This document shows, piece by piece, positions 1 through 7,036 of a DNA stretch of 16,409 bases. The position numbers and the translations under genes are program-made. The notes beneath the pieces are model-generated. The model was not told the origin of the DNA. It saw only the letters and a program-made list of their open reading frames with translations, and searched no databases. Position 1 is the stretch's first letter; each line of letters opens with the position of its first letter. Where the stretch lies: assembly GCA_017964115.1 (NCBI GenBank), contig JAGCSL010000087.1, forward strand, positions 1 to 16,409. Reading direction: 5' to 3'. This stretch comes from Candidatus Saccharimonadota bacterium. Its GTDB lineage: Bacteria; Patescibacteriota; Saccharimonadia; Saccharimonadales; Saccharimonadaceae.

Positions 1-1146
1 AGCGACACGACCTTTGAGAGCGGCGGCGCGCTTGTTAAAGACGCCGGTGTCATAATCAGAGTTAGAGACTTCGGCTTGGGCTTCGATTTGGGCAATACGG
101 GCTTTGACGTCTGACTGCTTCCCTGCACCTTTGATGATGGTAGTTTCGTCCTTGGTGGCGATAATCTTGTGAGCGGAACCGAGGACTTCGAGGCCGGAGT
201 TTTCGAGGCTCATACCCTTGTCGGCAGAAACTACGGTAGCGCCAGTAAGAATGGCGATATCTTCCATAATTTCTTTGCGACGGTCGCCAAAGGCTGGAGC
301 TTTAAGAACGAGAGTATTAAAGACACCTTTGAGCTTGTTAAGGACGAGAACACTAAGAGCTTCACCTTCGACCTCTTCGGCGATAATAACGAGATCTTTG
401 CGACCAGTTTGAGCCATTTTTTCGAGGAATGGCACGATATCGTTAACGGCCGAGATTTTCTTATCTGTAATGAGTATTTCTGGCTTGTCGAAGACGGCTT
501 CTTGGCGATTAGTATCGGTGATAAAGAAGGCGGAAGCATAGCCTTTGTCGTAAGTGAAACCTTCAGTAATTTCGGATTGCATTTCGAGACCTTGGCCTTG
601 TTCAACGGTAACAACACCGTCTTTACCGATTTTTTCGATAACGTCAGCAATTAGCTTGCCGATTTCGGCATCACCGGCAGAAATAGTGGCAACTTCGGCG
701 ATTTTTTGGCTATCACCATCGATTTTTTCAGCGGTTTTATTAATGCCTTTAACGATTTCGGCACCAGCGGCTTCGATGCCCTTGCGGAGATCCATTGGGT
801 TGTGACCAGCGGCAATAAGCTTATTAGCTTCAGCAATGATGTTGTAAGTTAGGACGGTTACAGTAGTAGTACCGTCGCCAGCGACCTTATTGAGCTTTTG
901 AGCAGCGGTTTTGATAAGTTTAGCGCCCATTTCGTAACCGAGAGTTTCGTCGTCTTCTTTTGGAAGTTCGACGGCTTCGGCTACCGTAACACCATCATGA
1001 GTGATAGTTGGGGCCCCGTAGCTTTTTTCAATAATTACATTACGACCTTTAGGGCCAAAAGTGACCTTGACGGCGTCGTAAAGAGCCTTAGCGCCGCCAA
1101 GAATCTTCTCGCGGGCTTCGGCATCATAAAATACTTTTTTTGCCAT
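1..1146 (-). CDS. groEL: Chaperonin GroEL (60 kDa subunit), C-terminal part outside the window
   Basis: ATP-driven folding chaperonin that forms the double-ring cage capped by GroES in the cytoplasm. Translating the minus strand from the ATG at 1146 gives MAKKVFYDAEAREKILGGAK, then FGPKGRNVIIEKSYGAPTIT, the nucleotide-binding motif AGDGTTT, NPMDLRKGI and TISAGD, all hallmarks of group I chaperonins. The reading frame is open to the edge (382 codons, against about 545 in the family), so roughly the last third (end of the apical domain, second half of the equatorial domain, C-terminal tail) is missing only because the window stops. A good ribosome binding site (AAGGAG) sits just before the start and overlaps the groES stop; the gap between the two genes is 10 bp, so they form one operon under the CIRCE-controlled promoter upstream of groES. 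Identification is secure. Confidence 0.97.
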   Translation of the reverse strand, partial: MAKKVFYDAEAREKILGGAKALYDAVKVTFGPKGRNVIIEKSYGAPTITHDGVTVAEAVELPKEDDETLGYEMGAKLIKTAAQKLNKVAGDGTTTVTVLTYNIIAEANKLIAAGHNPMDLRKGIEAAGAEIVKGINKTAEKIDGDSQKIAEVATISAGDAEIGKLIADVIEKIGKDGVVTVEQGQGLEMQSEITEGFTYDKGYASAFFITDTNRQEAVFDKPEILITDKKISAVNDIVPFLEKMAQTGRKDLVIIAEEVEGEALSVLVLNKLKGVFNTLVLKAPAFGDRRKEIMEDIAILTGATVVSADKGMSLENSGLEVLGSAHKIIATKDETTIIKGAGKQSDVKARIAQIEAQAEVSNSDYDTGVFNKRAAALKGRVA

Positions 1147-1156
1147 TTATAACTCC

Positions 1157-1411
1157 TTACAAAGTTGCTAAGATATCTTCTTCTTTAATAATTAAGTAAT
1201 CAGTGTTGTCGTATTTGATTTCAGATGCGGAATAGTCGCGATAAAGAATGCGGTCCCCTTTCTTAACGTTTTTTACGTCTGGGCCGACGGATTCGACAAC
1301 TGCGGTGTTCTGCTTCTCTTTTGCTTCGCCGAGAAGAATACCAGAGGCGGTTTGCTCGACGGCGGCATCTTTTTTGGCAACGACGCGATCGGCAAGCGGT
1401 TTAATAGCCAT
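1157..1411 (-). CDS. groES: Co-chaperonin GroES, short form
   Basis: Ten-kDa lid of the GroEL cage. The 84-residue product has the family start (MAIKPLADRVVAKK), the mobile loop that docks to GroEL (QTASGILLGEAKEK, about residues 20-33), a central core (AVVESVGP, KKGDRILYR) and the C-terminal IIKEEDILATL strand. It is shorter than the usual 95-100 residues. By eye the deletion falls between VGP and the VKKGD segment, where Escherichia coli GroES carries its roof beta-hairpin, so the dome loop looks absent while the GroEL-binding loop is intact. A strong AGGAGG site (1418-1423) precedes the ATG. First gene of the groES-groEL operon, heat-shock controlled through CIRCE. Confidence 0.97.
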   Translation of the reverse strand: MAIKPLADRVVAKKDAAVEQTASGILLGEAKEKQNTAVVESVGPDVKNVKKGDRILYRDYSASEIKYDNTDYLIIKEEDILATL

Positions 1412-1442
1412 GAATTTCCTCCTAATAATTTGCTATGTTCTC

Positions 1443-1471
1443 AGTGTAGCGCGGTCAATTAGCACTGTCAA
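1443..1471 (-). promoter_or_regulatory. Sigma-70-type promoter of groES-groEL
   Basis: Read on the minus strand: a perfect -35 TTGACA (1471-1466), a 17-bp spacer, and -10 TACACT (1448-1443). Predicted start of transcription near 1436, about 25 nt before the groES ATG. The -35 box lies inside the CIRCE operator. Confidence 0.8.
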
Positions 1472-1485
1472 GCTTCGAGTGCTAA
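1459..1485. promoter_or_regulatory. CIRCE operator (HrcA binding site)
   Basis: The half sites TTAGCACTG (1459-1467) and GAGTGCTAA (1477-1485) are separated by 9 bp, matching the CIRCE consensus TTAGCACTC-N9-GAGTGCTAA in 17 of 18 arm positions. It overlaps the -35 region of the groES-groEL promoter, the classical position for HrcA repression released by heat shock. The hrcA gene is not in the window. The one deviating base (G1467) belongs to the perfect TTGACA of the promoter. Confidence 0.93.
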
Positions 1486-1521
1486 AACGCTAATTCTTAA
1501 AATAGATTAAAAAATGTAGTG

Positions 1522-1527
1522 TATAAT
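1522..1527 (+). promoter_or_regulatory. -10 box of the serpin operon promoter
   Basis: TATAAT lies 27 bp before the serpin ATG in a very AT-rich stretch that lacks a convincing -35. It diverges from the groES promoter within a 143-bp intergenic region. The CIRCE site is about 37 bp upstream of this -10, so HrcA effects on the serpins are possible but not shown. A strong ribosome site GGGAGG (1543-1548) follows, 6 nt before the ATG. Confidence 0.6.
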
Positions 1528-1554
1528 AAGCATAAGAAATGAGGGAGGTTTTAG

Positions 1555-3393
1555 ATGGATAATGATCCGAAACCGGGTGACGACACCGATAAAAAAATGG
1601 AAGAATTAATGTCGGACCCGAATATTGAGAATAATACCGAAGGTGATGGCTTTGGTTCAACTAGCCATGAGTTGGAAGTAGATAAAGAAGCAGTTGCGGA
1701 GGCTGAAGCTGAGAAGGAAGCTGAAGAGGAAAAAGTCGAAGTCGTCGACGGACCGGTAATTGCTACTGATGAAAAAGCCGAGAAGAAGGAAAAAAGTAAG
1801 AAACGCTCGGGTATTTTGGCGATTATCGTCGTTCTGTTATTAGTGGGTTGTGGCGCATTGGCTTTTGTAATGTTTGGCACGAAACCTTCCGAGCAGAAAA
1901 ATACTGCTTCGGGTGGCGAACAACAGGAAGAAGAGTCTGGAATTCGCCTTTCTGGCAACGAATTGAGCAATTTTGATTTGAAGTTTTTGCAGTTAGAAAA
2001 CAACGAGAAGAACGTTATTTATAGCCCACTCTCAATTAAGTATGCCTTAGCGATGTTAAAGGATGGTGCCGATGGCGATACTAAGAAACAAATCGAAGAT
2101 GTGATCGGTGACTATAAGGCAAAGAAGTATATTAATGGCAGGAATCTTTCCTTAGCGAACGCGATGTTTATCCGAAATAGCTATAAAGAACAGGTCCTAG
2201 ACAGTTACATTGAAGGGTTGAAAACAAACTACAATGCGGACGTTGTCTTTGATGCTTTCGAAAAACCAGACGCAATGAACAAGTGGGTAAACGAAAAAAC
2301 GTTAGGATTAATTAATAATATAGTTTCCGAGAAGGATCTCGAGAATTTGAACTATGGCTTGGTAAATGCTTTAGCGATTGATCAGAACTGGAATTACTTA
2401 TTGCAATGTCAACACGGTAGAAAAGTACCATGCAAACAATCTAGGTATAGTGTTAATTATGCGCACGAGAACTATACGCAGTATGTTCCTACGATTGGGG
2501 ATGAAGAATCGTTTGCGTCTATGAAGTTTGGTGATTTTAATGATAGGAAAGCAGTAAAAATAGCGGCAAGCTTCAATAATTATGACATCATAAAAGAGAT
2601 TGGCGAAGATAAGATTCGTGAAAAAGTTACTGAAGAATATAAAAAATGGCTAGAATCTGAAGAGGTTCAATATGAGAAGAAAAATAATCCGGATAATTAT
2701 GCAGAGCGTAACTTGGATGATGTTAAGTCTAATGTCGATGAATATATGACGGAGTTGAAGGCTAATTATGGCAAGGAAGATTCTTCGACAGACTTCTATC
2801 TTAATGATGCAGAGGACGCAAAGGTATTTGCTAAAGATTTGAAAGAATATGACGGAACCACTTTGCAGTATGTCGGCATAATGCCTAAAGAGACTGAATT
2901 GAAGAGTTTTGTCGAAAATATGACAGCAAAGACAGTTGCAGATTATATTTCTGGTCTTAAAGAGCTCAAGAAAGAAAACTTTGAAGACGGAAAAATTACT
3001 AAGATAGATGCAACTATCCCATTATTCAAATACGACTACGACCTTAAATTGATGGAAGACTTGCAAGGGATGGGCATAAAGGATGTATTTGACTCTAATA
3101 AATCGAACCTTACGAAAATATCTAAAGAGAGCTCATTTATAGCAGTTGCTAAGCATAAAGCTACAATTGAGTTTTCGAATGAAGGTATTAAAGCTGGTGC
3201 GGCAACAATGATGGGCGGCGCAGGTGCTGGCGGATTACGCTTTGAGTACTTGTGGGATGTACCTGTAGTAGAAATCGATCTTAGCTTTAATAAACCATTT
3301 ATGTATCTGATTCGCGATAAGAATAGTGGCGAAGTATGGTTTACTGGTATGGTTTATAAGCCAATTGAGAAAAAAGCAAAAAATAATAATTAA
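1555..3393 (+). CDS. Membrane-anchored serpin, inhibitory-type hinge
   Basis: Serine protease inhibitor (serpin fold) predicted to be displayed outside the cell. Residues 1-85 are acidic and disordered; KKR then a transmembrane helix at about 86-108 anchors it N-in; a Gly/Gln/Glu linker leads to the serpin domain from about 135. Family signatures: IYSPLSIKYALAMLKDGADG (155-174), LSLANAMFI, WVNEKTLGLINNIV, LVNALAIDQNW, IDATIPLFKYDYDL and the C-terminal FNKPFMYLIRDKNSGEVWFTG. The reactive-loop hinge SNEGIKAGAAT (541-551) keeps the Gly and small residues needed for loop insertion, so an inhibitory mechanism is likely. After it the loop is Gly/Ala-rich and roughly 12 residues longer than in alpha-1-antitrypsin; P1 cannot be assigned. 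At 612 residues it is far longer than a 370-400 residue serpin, partly because of an insert after NW with a Cys pair (C285, C293) and a charged helical stretch (about 345-410). First gene of the operon. Confidence 0.9.
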   Translation: MDNDPKPGDDTDKKMEELMSDPNIENNTEGDGFGSTSHELEVDKEAVAEAEAEKEAEEEKVEVVDGPVIATDEKAEKKEKSKKRSGILAIIVVLLLVGCGALAFVMFGTKPSEQKNTASGGEQQEEESGIRLSGNELSNFDLKFLQLENNEKNVIYSPLSIKYALAMLKDGADGDTKKQIEDVIGDYKAKKYINGRNLSLANAMFIRNSYKEQVLDSYIEGLKTNYNADVVFDAFEKPDAMNKWVNEKTLGLINNIVSEKDLENLNYGLVNALAIDQNWNYLLQCQHGRKVPCKQSRYSVNYAHENYTQYVPTIGDEESFASMKFGDFNDRKAVKIAASFNNYDIIKEIGEDKIREKVTEEYKKWLESEEVQYEKKNNPDNYAERNLDDVKSNVDEYMTELKANYGKEDSSTDFYLNDAEDAKVFAKDLKEYDGTTLQYVGIMPKETELKSFVENMTAKTVADYISGLKELKKENFEDGKITKIDATIPLFKYDYDLKLMEDLQGMGIKDVFDSNKSNLTKISKESSFIAVAKHKATIEFSNEGIKAGAATMMGGAGAGGLRFEYLWDVPVVEIDLSFNKPFMYLIRDKNSGEVWFTGMVYKPIEKKAKNNN

Positions 3394-3395
3394 AA

Positions 3396-5207
3396 ATGGC
3401 GGATAGGCCCGATATAGAAAACATCGAAGCGGATATTAGTTTTGACGACGGAACTTCGGAGAAGGTTAGCTTAGATAGTTCGGAGTTCAACAAAAAGAAG
3501 ACTGATAAGAAGGAAGATGAAACTACCACCCCCAAAAGTGGGGTGGTAGTTGGTACGAAAGAAAAAAAGAAAAAGTCGCCAATTTTGGTAATTATTTTGG
3601 TTTTTATACTAATAGCTGTTGCCTGTGGCGGCTATTTTTTATGGACTACGGTAAATAAAGATAAGAATTCATCGAATGAAGAAAAGAATGCTGACCAAGT
3701 TGCGATGCCGGATTTGCAGATAGACGGTAATTCTCTAAGCGATTTTGATTTAAGCTTTTTAAAATATGAATTAAACAGTAAAAATATCGTCTATAGTCCG
3801 ATTGCAATAAAACGGACTCTAAAGATGTTGTCCGATGGCTCGAGTGGTAATAGCAAGAAACAAATCGACAAATTATTAGGCGATTATAAAGTTGAAGATA
3901 TAAAGAATTCAAAAAATATTTCATTTGCGAACATTCTCTTTATTAAAGAAGGCCTAAAGGGAGGCGTGAAGAAGGAATACGTAAATTCAATTTCTAAATA
4001 CGGCGCAGAACTGAAAGCCGATGGCTTAAAAGACGCAAAGACGGCGAATAGTATAGTGAAAACTCAAACATTTGGTCAAATTGATGAAATGTTTAATTTT
4101 GAAAATGCAGACAATGCACTAGCTAGTTCGTTGGCGTTAAATTTGGATTGGTCGAAGTACGCTGTTTGGTGCACAAAAAGTACGTCGCTGCCCTGCGCAA
4201 ATTATTATGCTGATTATAATGGCGTTGTTGAGGACAATAGTAATGACAGTTATTATTCATACTATTCGGATATTAATTATGATGAGCGTGATTTCGGCTC
4301 AATGATTTCGGCCGCTTTTATGAGGGTGGCTTATACGGTTAATAAGTACGATTATATTAAAGAAAAAGGTGGCGAGAAAAAAATTAGGGATGCTATTGAA
4401 GAAGATTACTATGAATGGTGTAGCTATCATTCGGAAGAGATTTATGAGTATTTAGAGAAAACTGGTAAGGAAGAATTAGATATAGATATTAATAAGATAG
4501 CGGACGATTTTATTAAAAAAGCAAAAGCGGACTACGGAAAGGTTGCAACAACAACGGATTTCGAGATGTTTAAAGATGATGATGTTTTAATTTTTTCGAA
4601 GGAACTAAAAAAATATAATAATAAGCAATTGAGATATGTGAGTATTATGCCGATAGGCAAATCCTTAAAAGATTTCGTTAATCATATCGACGCTAAAAAG
4701 CTATTAGAGATGGTGAAAAAAGTTAAAGCTATCAATGCGGAAGATTATAAAGATGGGTATATTGTCGATAATAGTATATTTGTGCCGATTTATAAGTTTA
4801 AGTATAAGCTGGATTTGGTTGGTGATTTGAAGAAGAATGGTATAAGTGAAATATTTAAAGATAATAATAAAGATTTTTCTAGTATAGGGATTGGTAAATT
4901 AGATCAGGATAATATAAAACATGAAGTGTTTGTGAATTTCTCGAATAATGGCATGCAGGAATCGATTCTCGGAAAAAAGAGTACAATTAAGGAAGACGAG
5001 GAATATGTGCCAGAATATGGGGTATATATAAGTTGCCAGGGGGAGAAATGGCTAGAAGACGGTGATCTCTCGATTCCTTGTGAGCGCCTGAAGGAGGACG
5101 AGCGGGAAAGCATAAACAAGCCGTTCTTATTTATGATTATTGACACTAGCAATGGTGAGGCGTGGTATATTGGAGCTGTTTATACGCCGACAAGTACATA
5201 TAATTAG
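3396..5207 (+). CDS. Second membrane-anchored serpin, degenerate reactive loop
   Basis: Paralogue of the upstream serpin with the same plan: acidic cytoplasmic tail, Lys-rich stop, transmembrane helix (about 61-83), linker, serpin domain. Shared signatures: IVYSPIAIKRTLKMLSDGSS, ISFANILFI, SLALNLDW, FVPIYKFKYKLDLVGDLKKN and INKPFLFMIIDTSNGEAWYIG. It has the same insert as its neighbour, including the CX7C pair (C259, C267) and the KYDYIKEKGGEKKIR helix. The hinge differs: FSNNGMQESILGKKST lacks the run of small residues, and the loop is long (about 520-573) with two further cysteines (C547, C562). Loop insertion is therefore doubtful; it may be non-inhibitory, a binder, or bind a different target. 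It starts 2 nt after the upstream stop with no clear ribosome site, suggesting translational coupling. A 12-bp perfect palindrome lies in codons 42-52. 603 residues. Confidence 0.87.
   Translation: MADRPDIENIEADISFDDGTSEKVSLDSSEFNKKKTDKKEDETTTPKSGVVVGTKEKKKKSPILVIILVFILIAVACGGYFLWTTVNKDKNSSNEEKNADQVAMPDLQIDGNSLSDFDLSFLKYELNSKNIVYSPIAIKRTLKMLSDGSSGNSKKQIDKLLGDYKVEDIKNSKNISFANILFIKEGLKGGVKKEYVNSISKYGAELKADGLKDAKTANSIVKTQTFGQIDEMFNFENADNALASSLALNLDWSKYAVWCTKSTSLPCANYYADYNGVVEDNSNDSYYSYYSDINYDERDFGSMISAAFMRVAYTVNKYDYIKEKGGEKKIRDAIEEDYYEWCSYHSEEIYEYLEKTGKEELDIDINKIADDFIKKAKADYGKVATTTDFEMFKDDDVLIFSKELKKYNNKQLRYVSIMPIGKSLKDFVNHIDAKKLLEMVKKVKAINAEDYKDGYIVDNSIFVPIYKFKYKLDLVGDLKKNGISEIFKDNNKDFSSIGIGKLDQDNIKHEVFVNFSNNGMQESILGKKSTIKEDEEYVPEYGVYISCQGEKWLEDGDLSIPCERLKEDERESINKPFLFMIIDTSNGEAWYIGAVYTPTSTYN
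3521..3551. repeat. 12-bp perfect inverted repeat inside the second serpin gene
   Basis: AACTACCACCCC (3521-3532) and GGGGTGGTAGTT (3540-3551) are exact reverse complements around a 7-nt loop. The GC-rich stem stands out in AT-rich surroundings and falls in the codons of the low-complexity tail (residues 42-52), just before the transmembrane segment. It has no U tract, so it does not look like a terminator. It could be an mRNA hairpin that slows translation, or an inserted short palindromic repeat. Confidence 0.85.
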
Positions 5208-5223
5208 AACACTAAGGTGAAAA

Positions 5224-5691
5224 ATGACGAATAATAATGATAAATATGCGCCTAGCTATGTAGCACCAGAGAAGTATCGCCCAAAGGCACCAAATCCGAA
5301 TAAGAAAGTTGAGAAAGTTTGGGGCTTTACGGTTTTGAGTTTTATCGGGCTATTGGCGACTTTTGTAGTGAAGTTCTTGGTGGATTTTTTGCTTTTACCG
5401 AAGATTTTCTCCAATTTATACCCTTCTAGTGTGGGTGCTGTGGTGATTTGGTTTGTCTCTTCCCTGTTGTTTATTTTTGTGGCATTGAAGTTTATCACGA
5501 GGATAGGCTTCTTTTATCCGGTTGCGTTTGTCTTATACGCAATATTGGTCTGGGCATTTCCGAATGGTATATATGGGCTGGATACGGTAATTCCGGCCTT
5601 AGGTGGTGCGATTATCGCTTATGTCGTATTAAGAATAATCCAACGGATAATGCTCTGGATATTTATCCTGGTGGGTTTTGTTACGATGTAG
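5224..5691 (+). CDS. Small multi-pass membrane protein, unknown function
   Basis: 155 residues, not recognised as a known family. The first 30 residues are polar and Pro/Lys/Asn-rich (YVAPEKYRPKAPNPNKK), followed by about four hydrophobic helices (roughly 34-58, 69-90, 96-113 and 121-152, the last possibly two). No catalytic motif is visible. An AAGGTGA ribosome site lies 5 nt before the ATG. It is the third gene of the operon, 16 bp after the second serpin and 9 bp before the MurE-type ligase. A link to surface assembly or peptidoglycan precursor handling is only a guess from position. Confidence 0.8.
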   Translation: MTNNNDKYAPSYVAPEKYRPKAPNPNKKVEKVWGFTVLSFIGLLATFVVKFLVDFLLLPKIFSNLYPSSVGAVVIWFVSSLLFIFVALKFITRIGFFYPVAFVLYAILVWAFPNGIYGLDTVIPALGGAIIAYVVLRIIQRIMLWIFILVGFVTM

Positions 5692-5700
5692 TGATATGAT

Positions 5701-6966
5701 GTGAATATGAGCATTAAAGAGAAGATTCCATTTTACGACAAAATAGTAATTCCATATCATATTGGTAAAGCAGTTTTTTGGGGGGTACGCTATGGGTTTC
5801 CAGGACGTAAGCTAAAAGTGATAGGCGTGACGGGCACGAACGGTAAAACGACCACCTCTTTTATGATCTGGAAGATGTTGAACAATGCCGGCCATAAGGC
5901 GGGCGTAATGACTACTGTAGGTTGGGGTGTCGATGAAATTCATGAACAGATGGAACATATGACTACGGTCGACTCTGGGGTTTTGAATAAGCGCATAAAA
6001 GCGATTGCGGATGCGGGGGCGGAATATCTCGTACTTGAGTTAACTAGTCATGCAATGGCCCAACACCGTAGCTTAGGAATTCCGATTGATGTGGCCGTGA
6101 TGACGAATGTGACACACGAGCATCTAGATTACCATAAGACATTTGAAAAGTATCGCGATGCGAAACGTAGGTTATTCAAGCAGGCAAAATTCGGTGTCGT
6201 GAATGCGGACGACCCGAGCGCGGCATATTTCGAAACTGACGTGAAAGAGTTTATGAGCTATGGCATCGAAAATGGAGAGTTGAAAGCCGCTAAAATTAAG
6301 CTAATGCCAGATGGTGTGGAGTATGTGATTCCGCGCGAAAAGAATATGAAGATTAGAACGCAGATTGCGGGTAACTTTAATGTTTATAATTCCCTGGCCT
6401 GCGTGGCGGTCGGAAAGCGTTTAGGCTTGACGGAAGAAGAAATAAAAGACGGTATTTTTGCATTGAAAGAAGTCGAGGGGCGAATGGTGACCATTGATGA
6501 AGGTCAGGACTTTACGGCAATAATGGATTATGCGCATACACCAGATTCGTTCGAAAAACTGCTGCCAGATATGAAGAAAGCGACAGAGGGGCGTTTGATT
6601 GTAATGTTCGGTTCAGCGGGCGGACGGCGTGACCCATCGAAGCGTAAGCCAATGGGTGAAATTGCGGGTAAATATGCTGATATTGTTGTTTTGACGGAAG
6701 AAGATGATCGTGATACGCCAGGAGAAAAAATTTTAGAACAGATTGCAGAAGGTGCGCGCGAAAAAGGTAAGAAAGATGATAAGAATCTATTTAAGATTCT
6801 AGACCGCCCAACAGCAATTCTAGAGGCATGTAAGATGGCGAAGAAAGGTGATACGGTACTTTTCTTAGGTAAAGGAAACGAAAAAACGATTGAGCGAGCA
6901 GATGGCCCGCACGATTACTACGAACTAGACGAAATAAAAAAGGCGCTAAAAACTTTGAAGAAATAA
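5701..6966 (+). CDS. MurE-type Mur ligase lacking the N-terminal UDP-binding domain
   Basis: ATP-dependent amino-acid ligase of the Mur family, most like MurE (adds the third residue to UDP-MurNAc-dipeptide) in the cytoplasm. Central domain: P-loop VTGTNGKTTT (43-52), LTSHAMAQHR, THEHLDYHKT and YRDAKRRLF, whose Lys (K155) matches the carbamylated Lys of MurE. C-terminal domain: IMDYAHTPDSFEKLL, FGSAGGRRDPSKRKPMGE and LFLGKGNEKT. The P-loop begins near residue 43, while canonical MurE has about 100 residues before it; the UDP-MurNAc-binding N-terminal domain is essentially missing (421 against about 480-500 residues). At the third-residue recognition site the usual DNPR is replaced by EDDR in LTEEDDRDTP, so the added amino acid cannot be predicted. 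Start is GTG 5701 or ATG 5707; neither has a clear ribosome site. Last gene of the serpin operon. Confidence 0.88.
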   Translation: MNMSIKEKIPFYDKIVIPYHIGKAVFWGVRYGFPGRKLKVIGVTGTNGKTTTSFMIWKMLNNAGHKAGVMTTVGWGVDEIHEQMEHMTTVDSGVLNKRIKAIADAGAEYLVLELTSHAMAQHRSLGIPIDVAVMTNVTHEHLDYHKTFEKYRDAKRRLFKQAKFGVVNADDPSAAYFETDVKEFMSYGIENGELKAAKIKLMPDGVEYVIPREKNMKIRTQIAGNFNVYNSLACVAVGKRLGLTEEEIKDGIFALKEVEGRMVTIDEGQDFTAIMDYAHTPDSFEKLLPDMKKATEGRLIVMFGSAGGRRDPSKRKPMGEIAGKYADIVVLTEEDDRDTPGEKILEQIAEGAREKGKKDDKNLFKILDRPTAILEACKMAKKGDTVLFLGKGNEKTIERADGPHDYYELDEIKKALKTLKK

Positions 6967-6967
6967 T

Positions 6968-6997
6968 AAAATATCCCCTATATGGGGGATATTTTTT
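6968..6997. terminator. Rho-independent terminator closing the serpin-Mur operon
   Basis: Stem AAAATATCCCC (6968-6978) pairs with GGGGATATTTT (6985-6995) around a 6-nt loop and ends in a T run. The A run on the left makes it usable in both directions. It sits directly after the tandem TAATAA of the ligase gene. Confidence 0.85.
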
Positions 6998-7008
6998 ATG
7001 CTTATTTT

Positions 7009-7017
7009 TGCTATAAT
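7009..7017 (+). promoter_or_regulatory. Extended -10 promoter of the VWA surface protein gene
   Basis: TGC followed by perfect TATAAT (7012-7017) gives an extended -10; the -35 region is only a T-rich stretch within the terminator. Predicted start near 7024, so the leader is about 13 nt and contains the ribosome site (AGAAGG, 7 nt before the ATG). Confidence 0.7.
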
Positions 7018-7036
7018 ATTTATAGAAGGTTAGGAT

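Noticed and set aside
231..836. Open frames on both strands within 169-836
   Set aside because: They are other frames of groEL, whose own frame is continuous from 1146 to the left edge and matches the family throughout.
1555..3393. UGA-as-glycine recoding, as in some Patescibacteria
   Set aside because: Long conserved genes read through without in-frame UGA and use ordinary Gly codons, so recoding is not supported.
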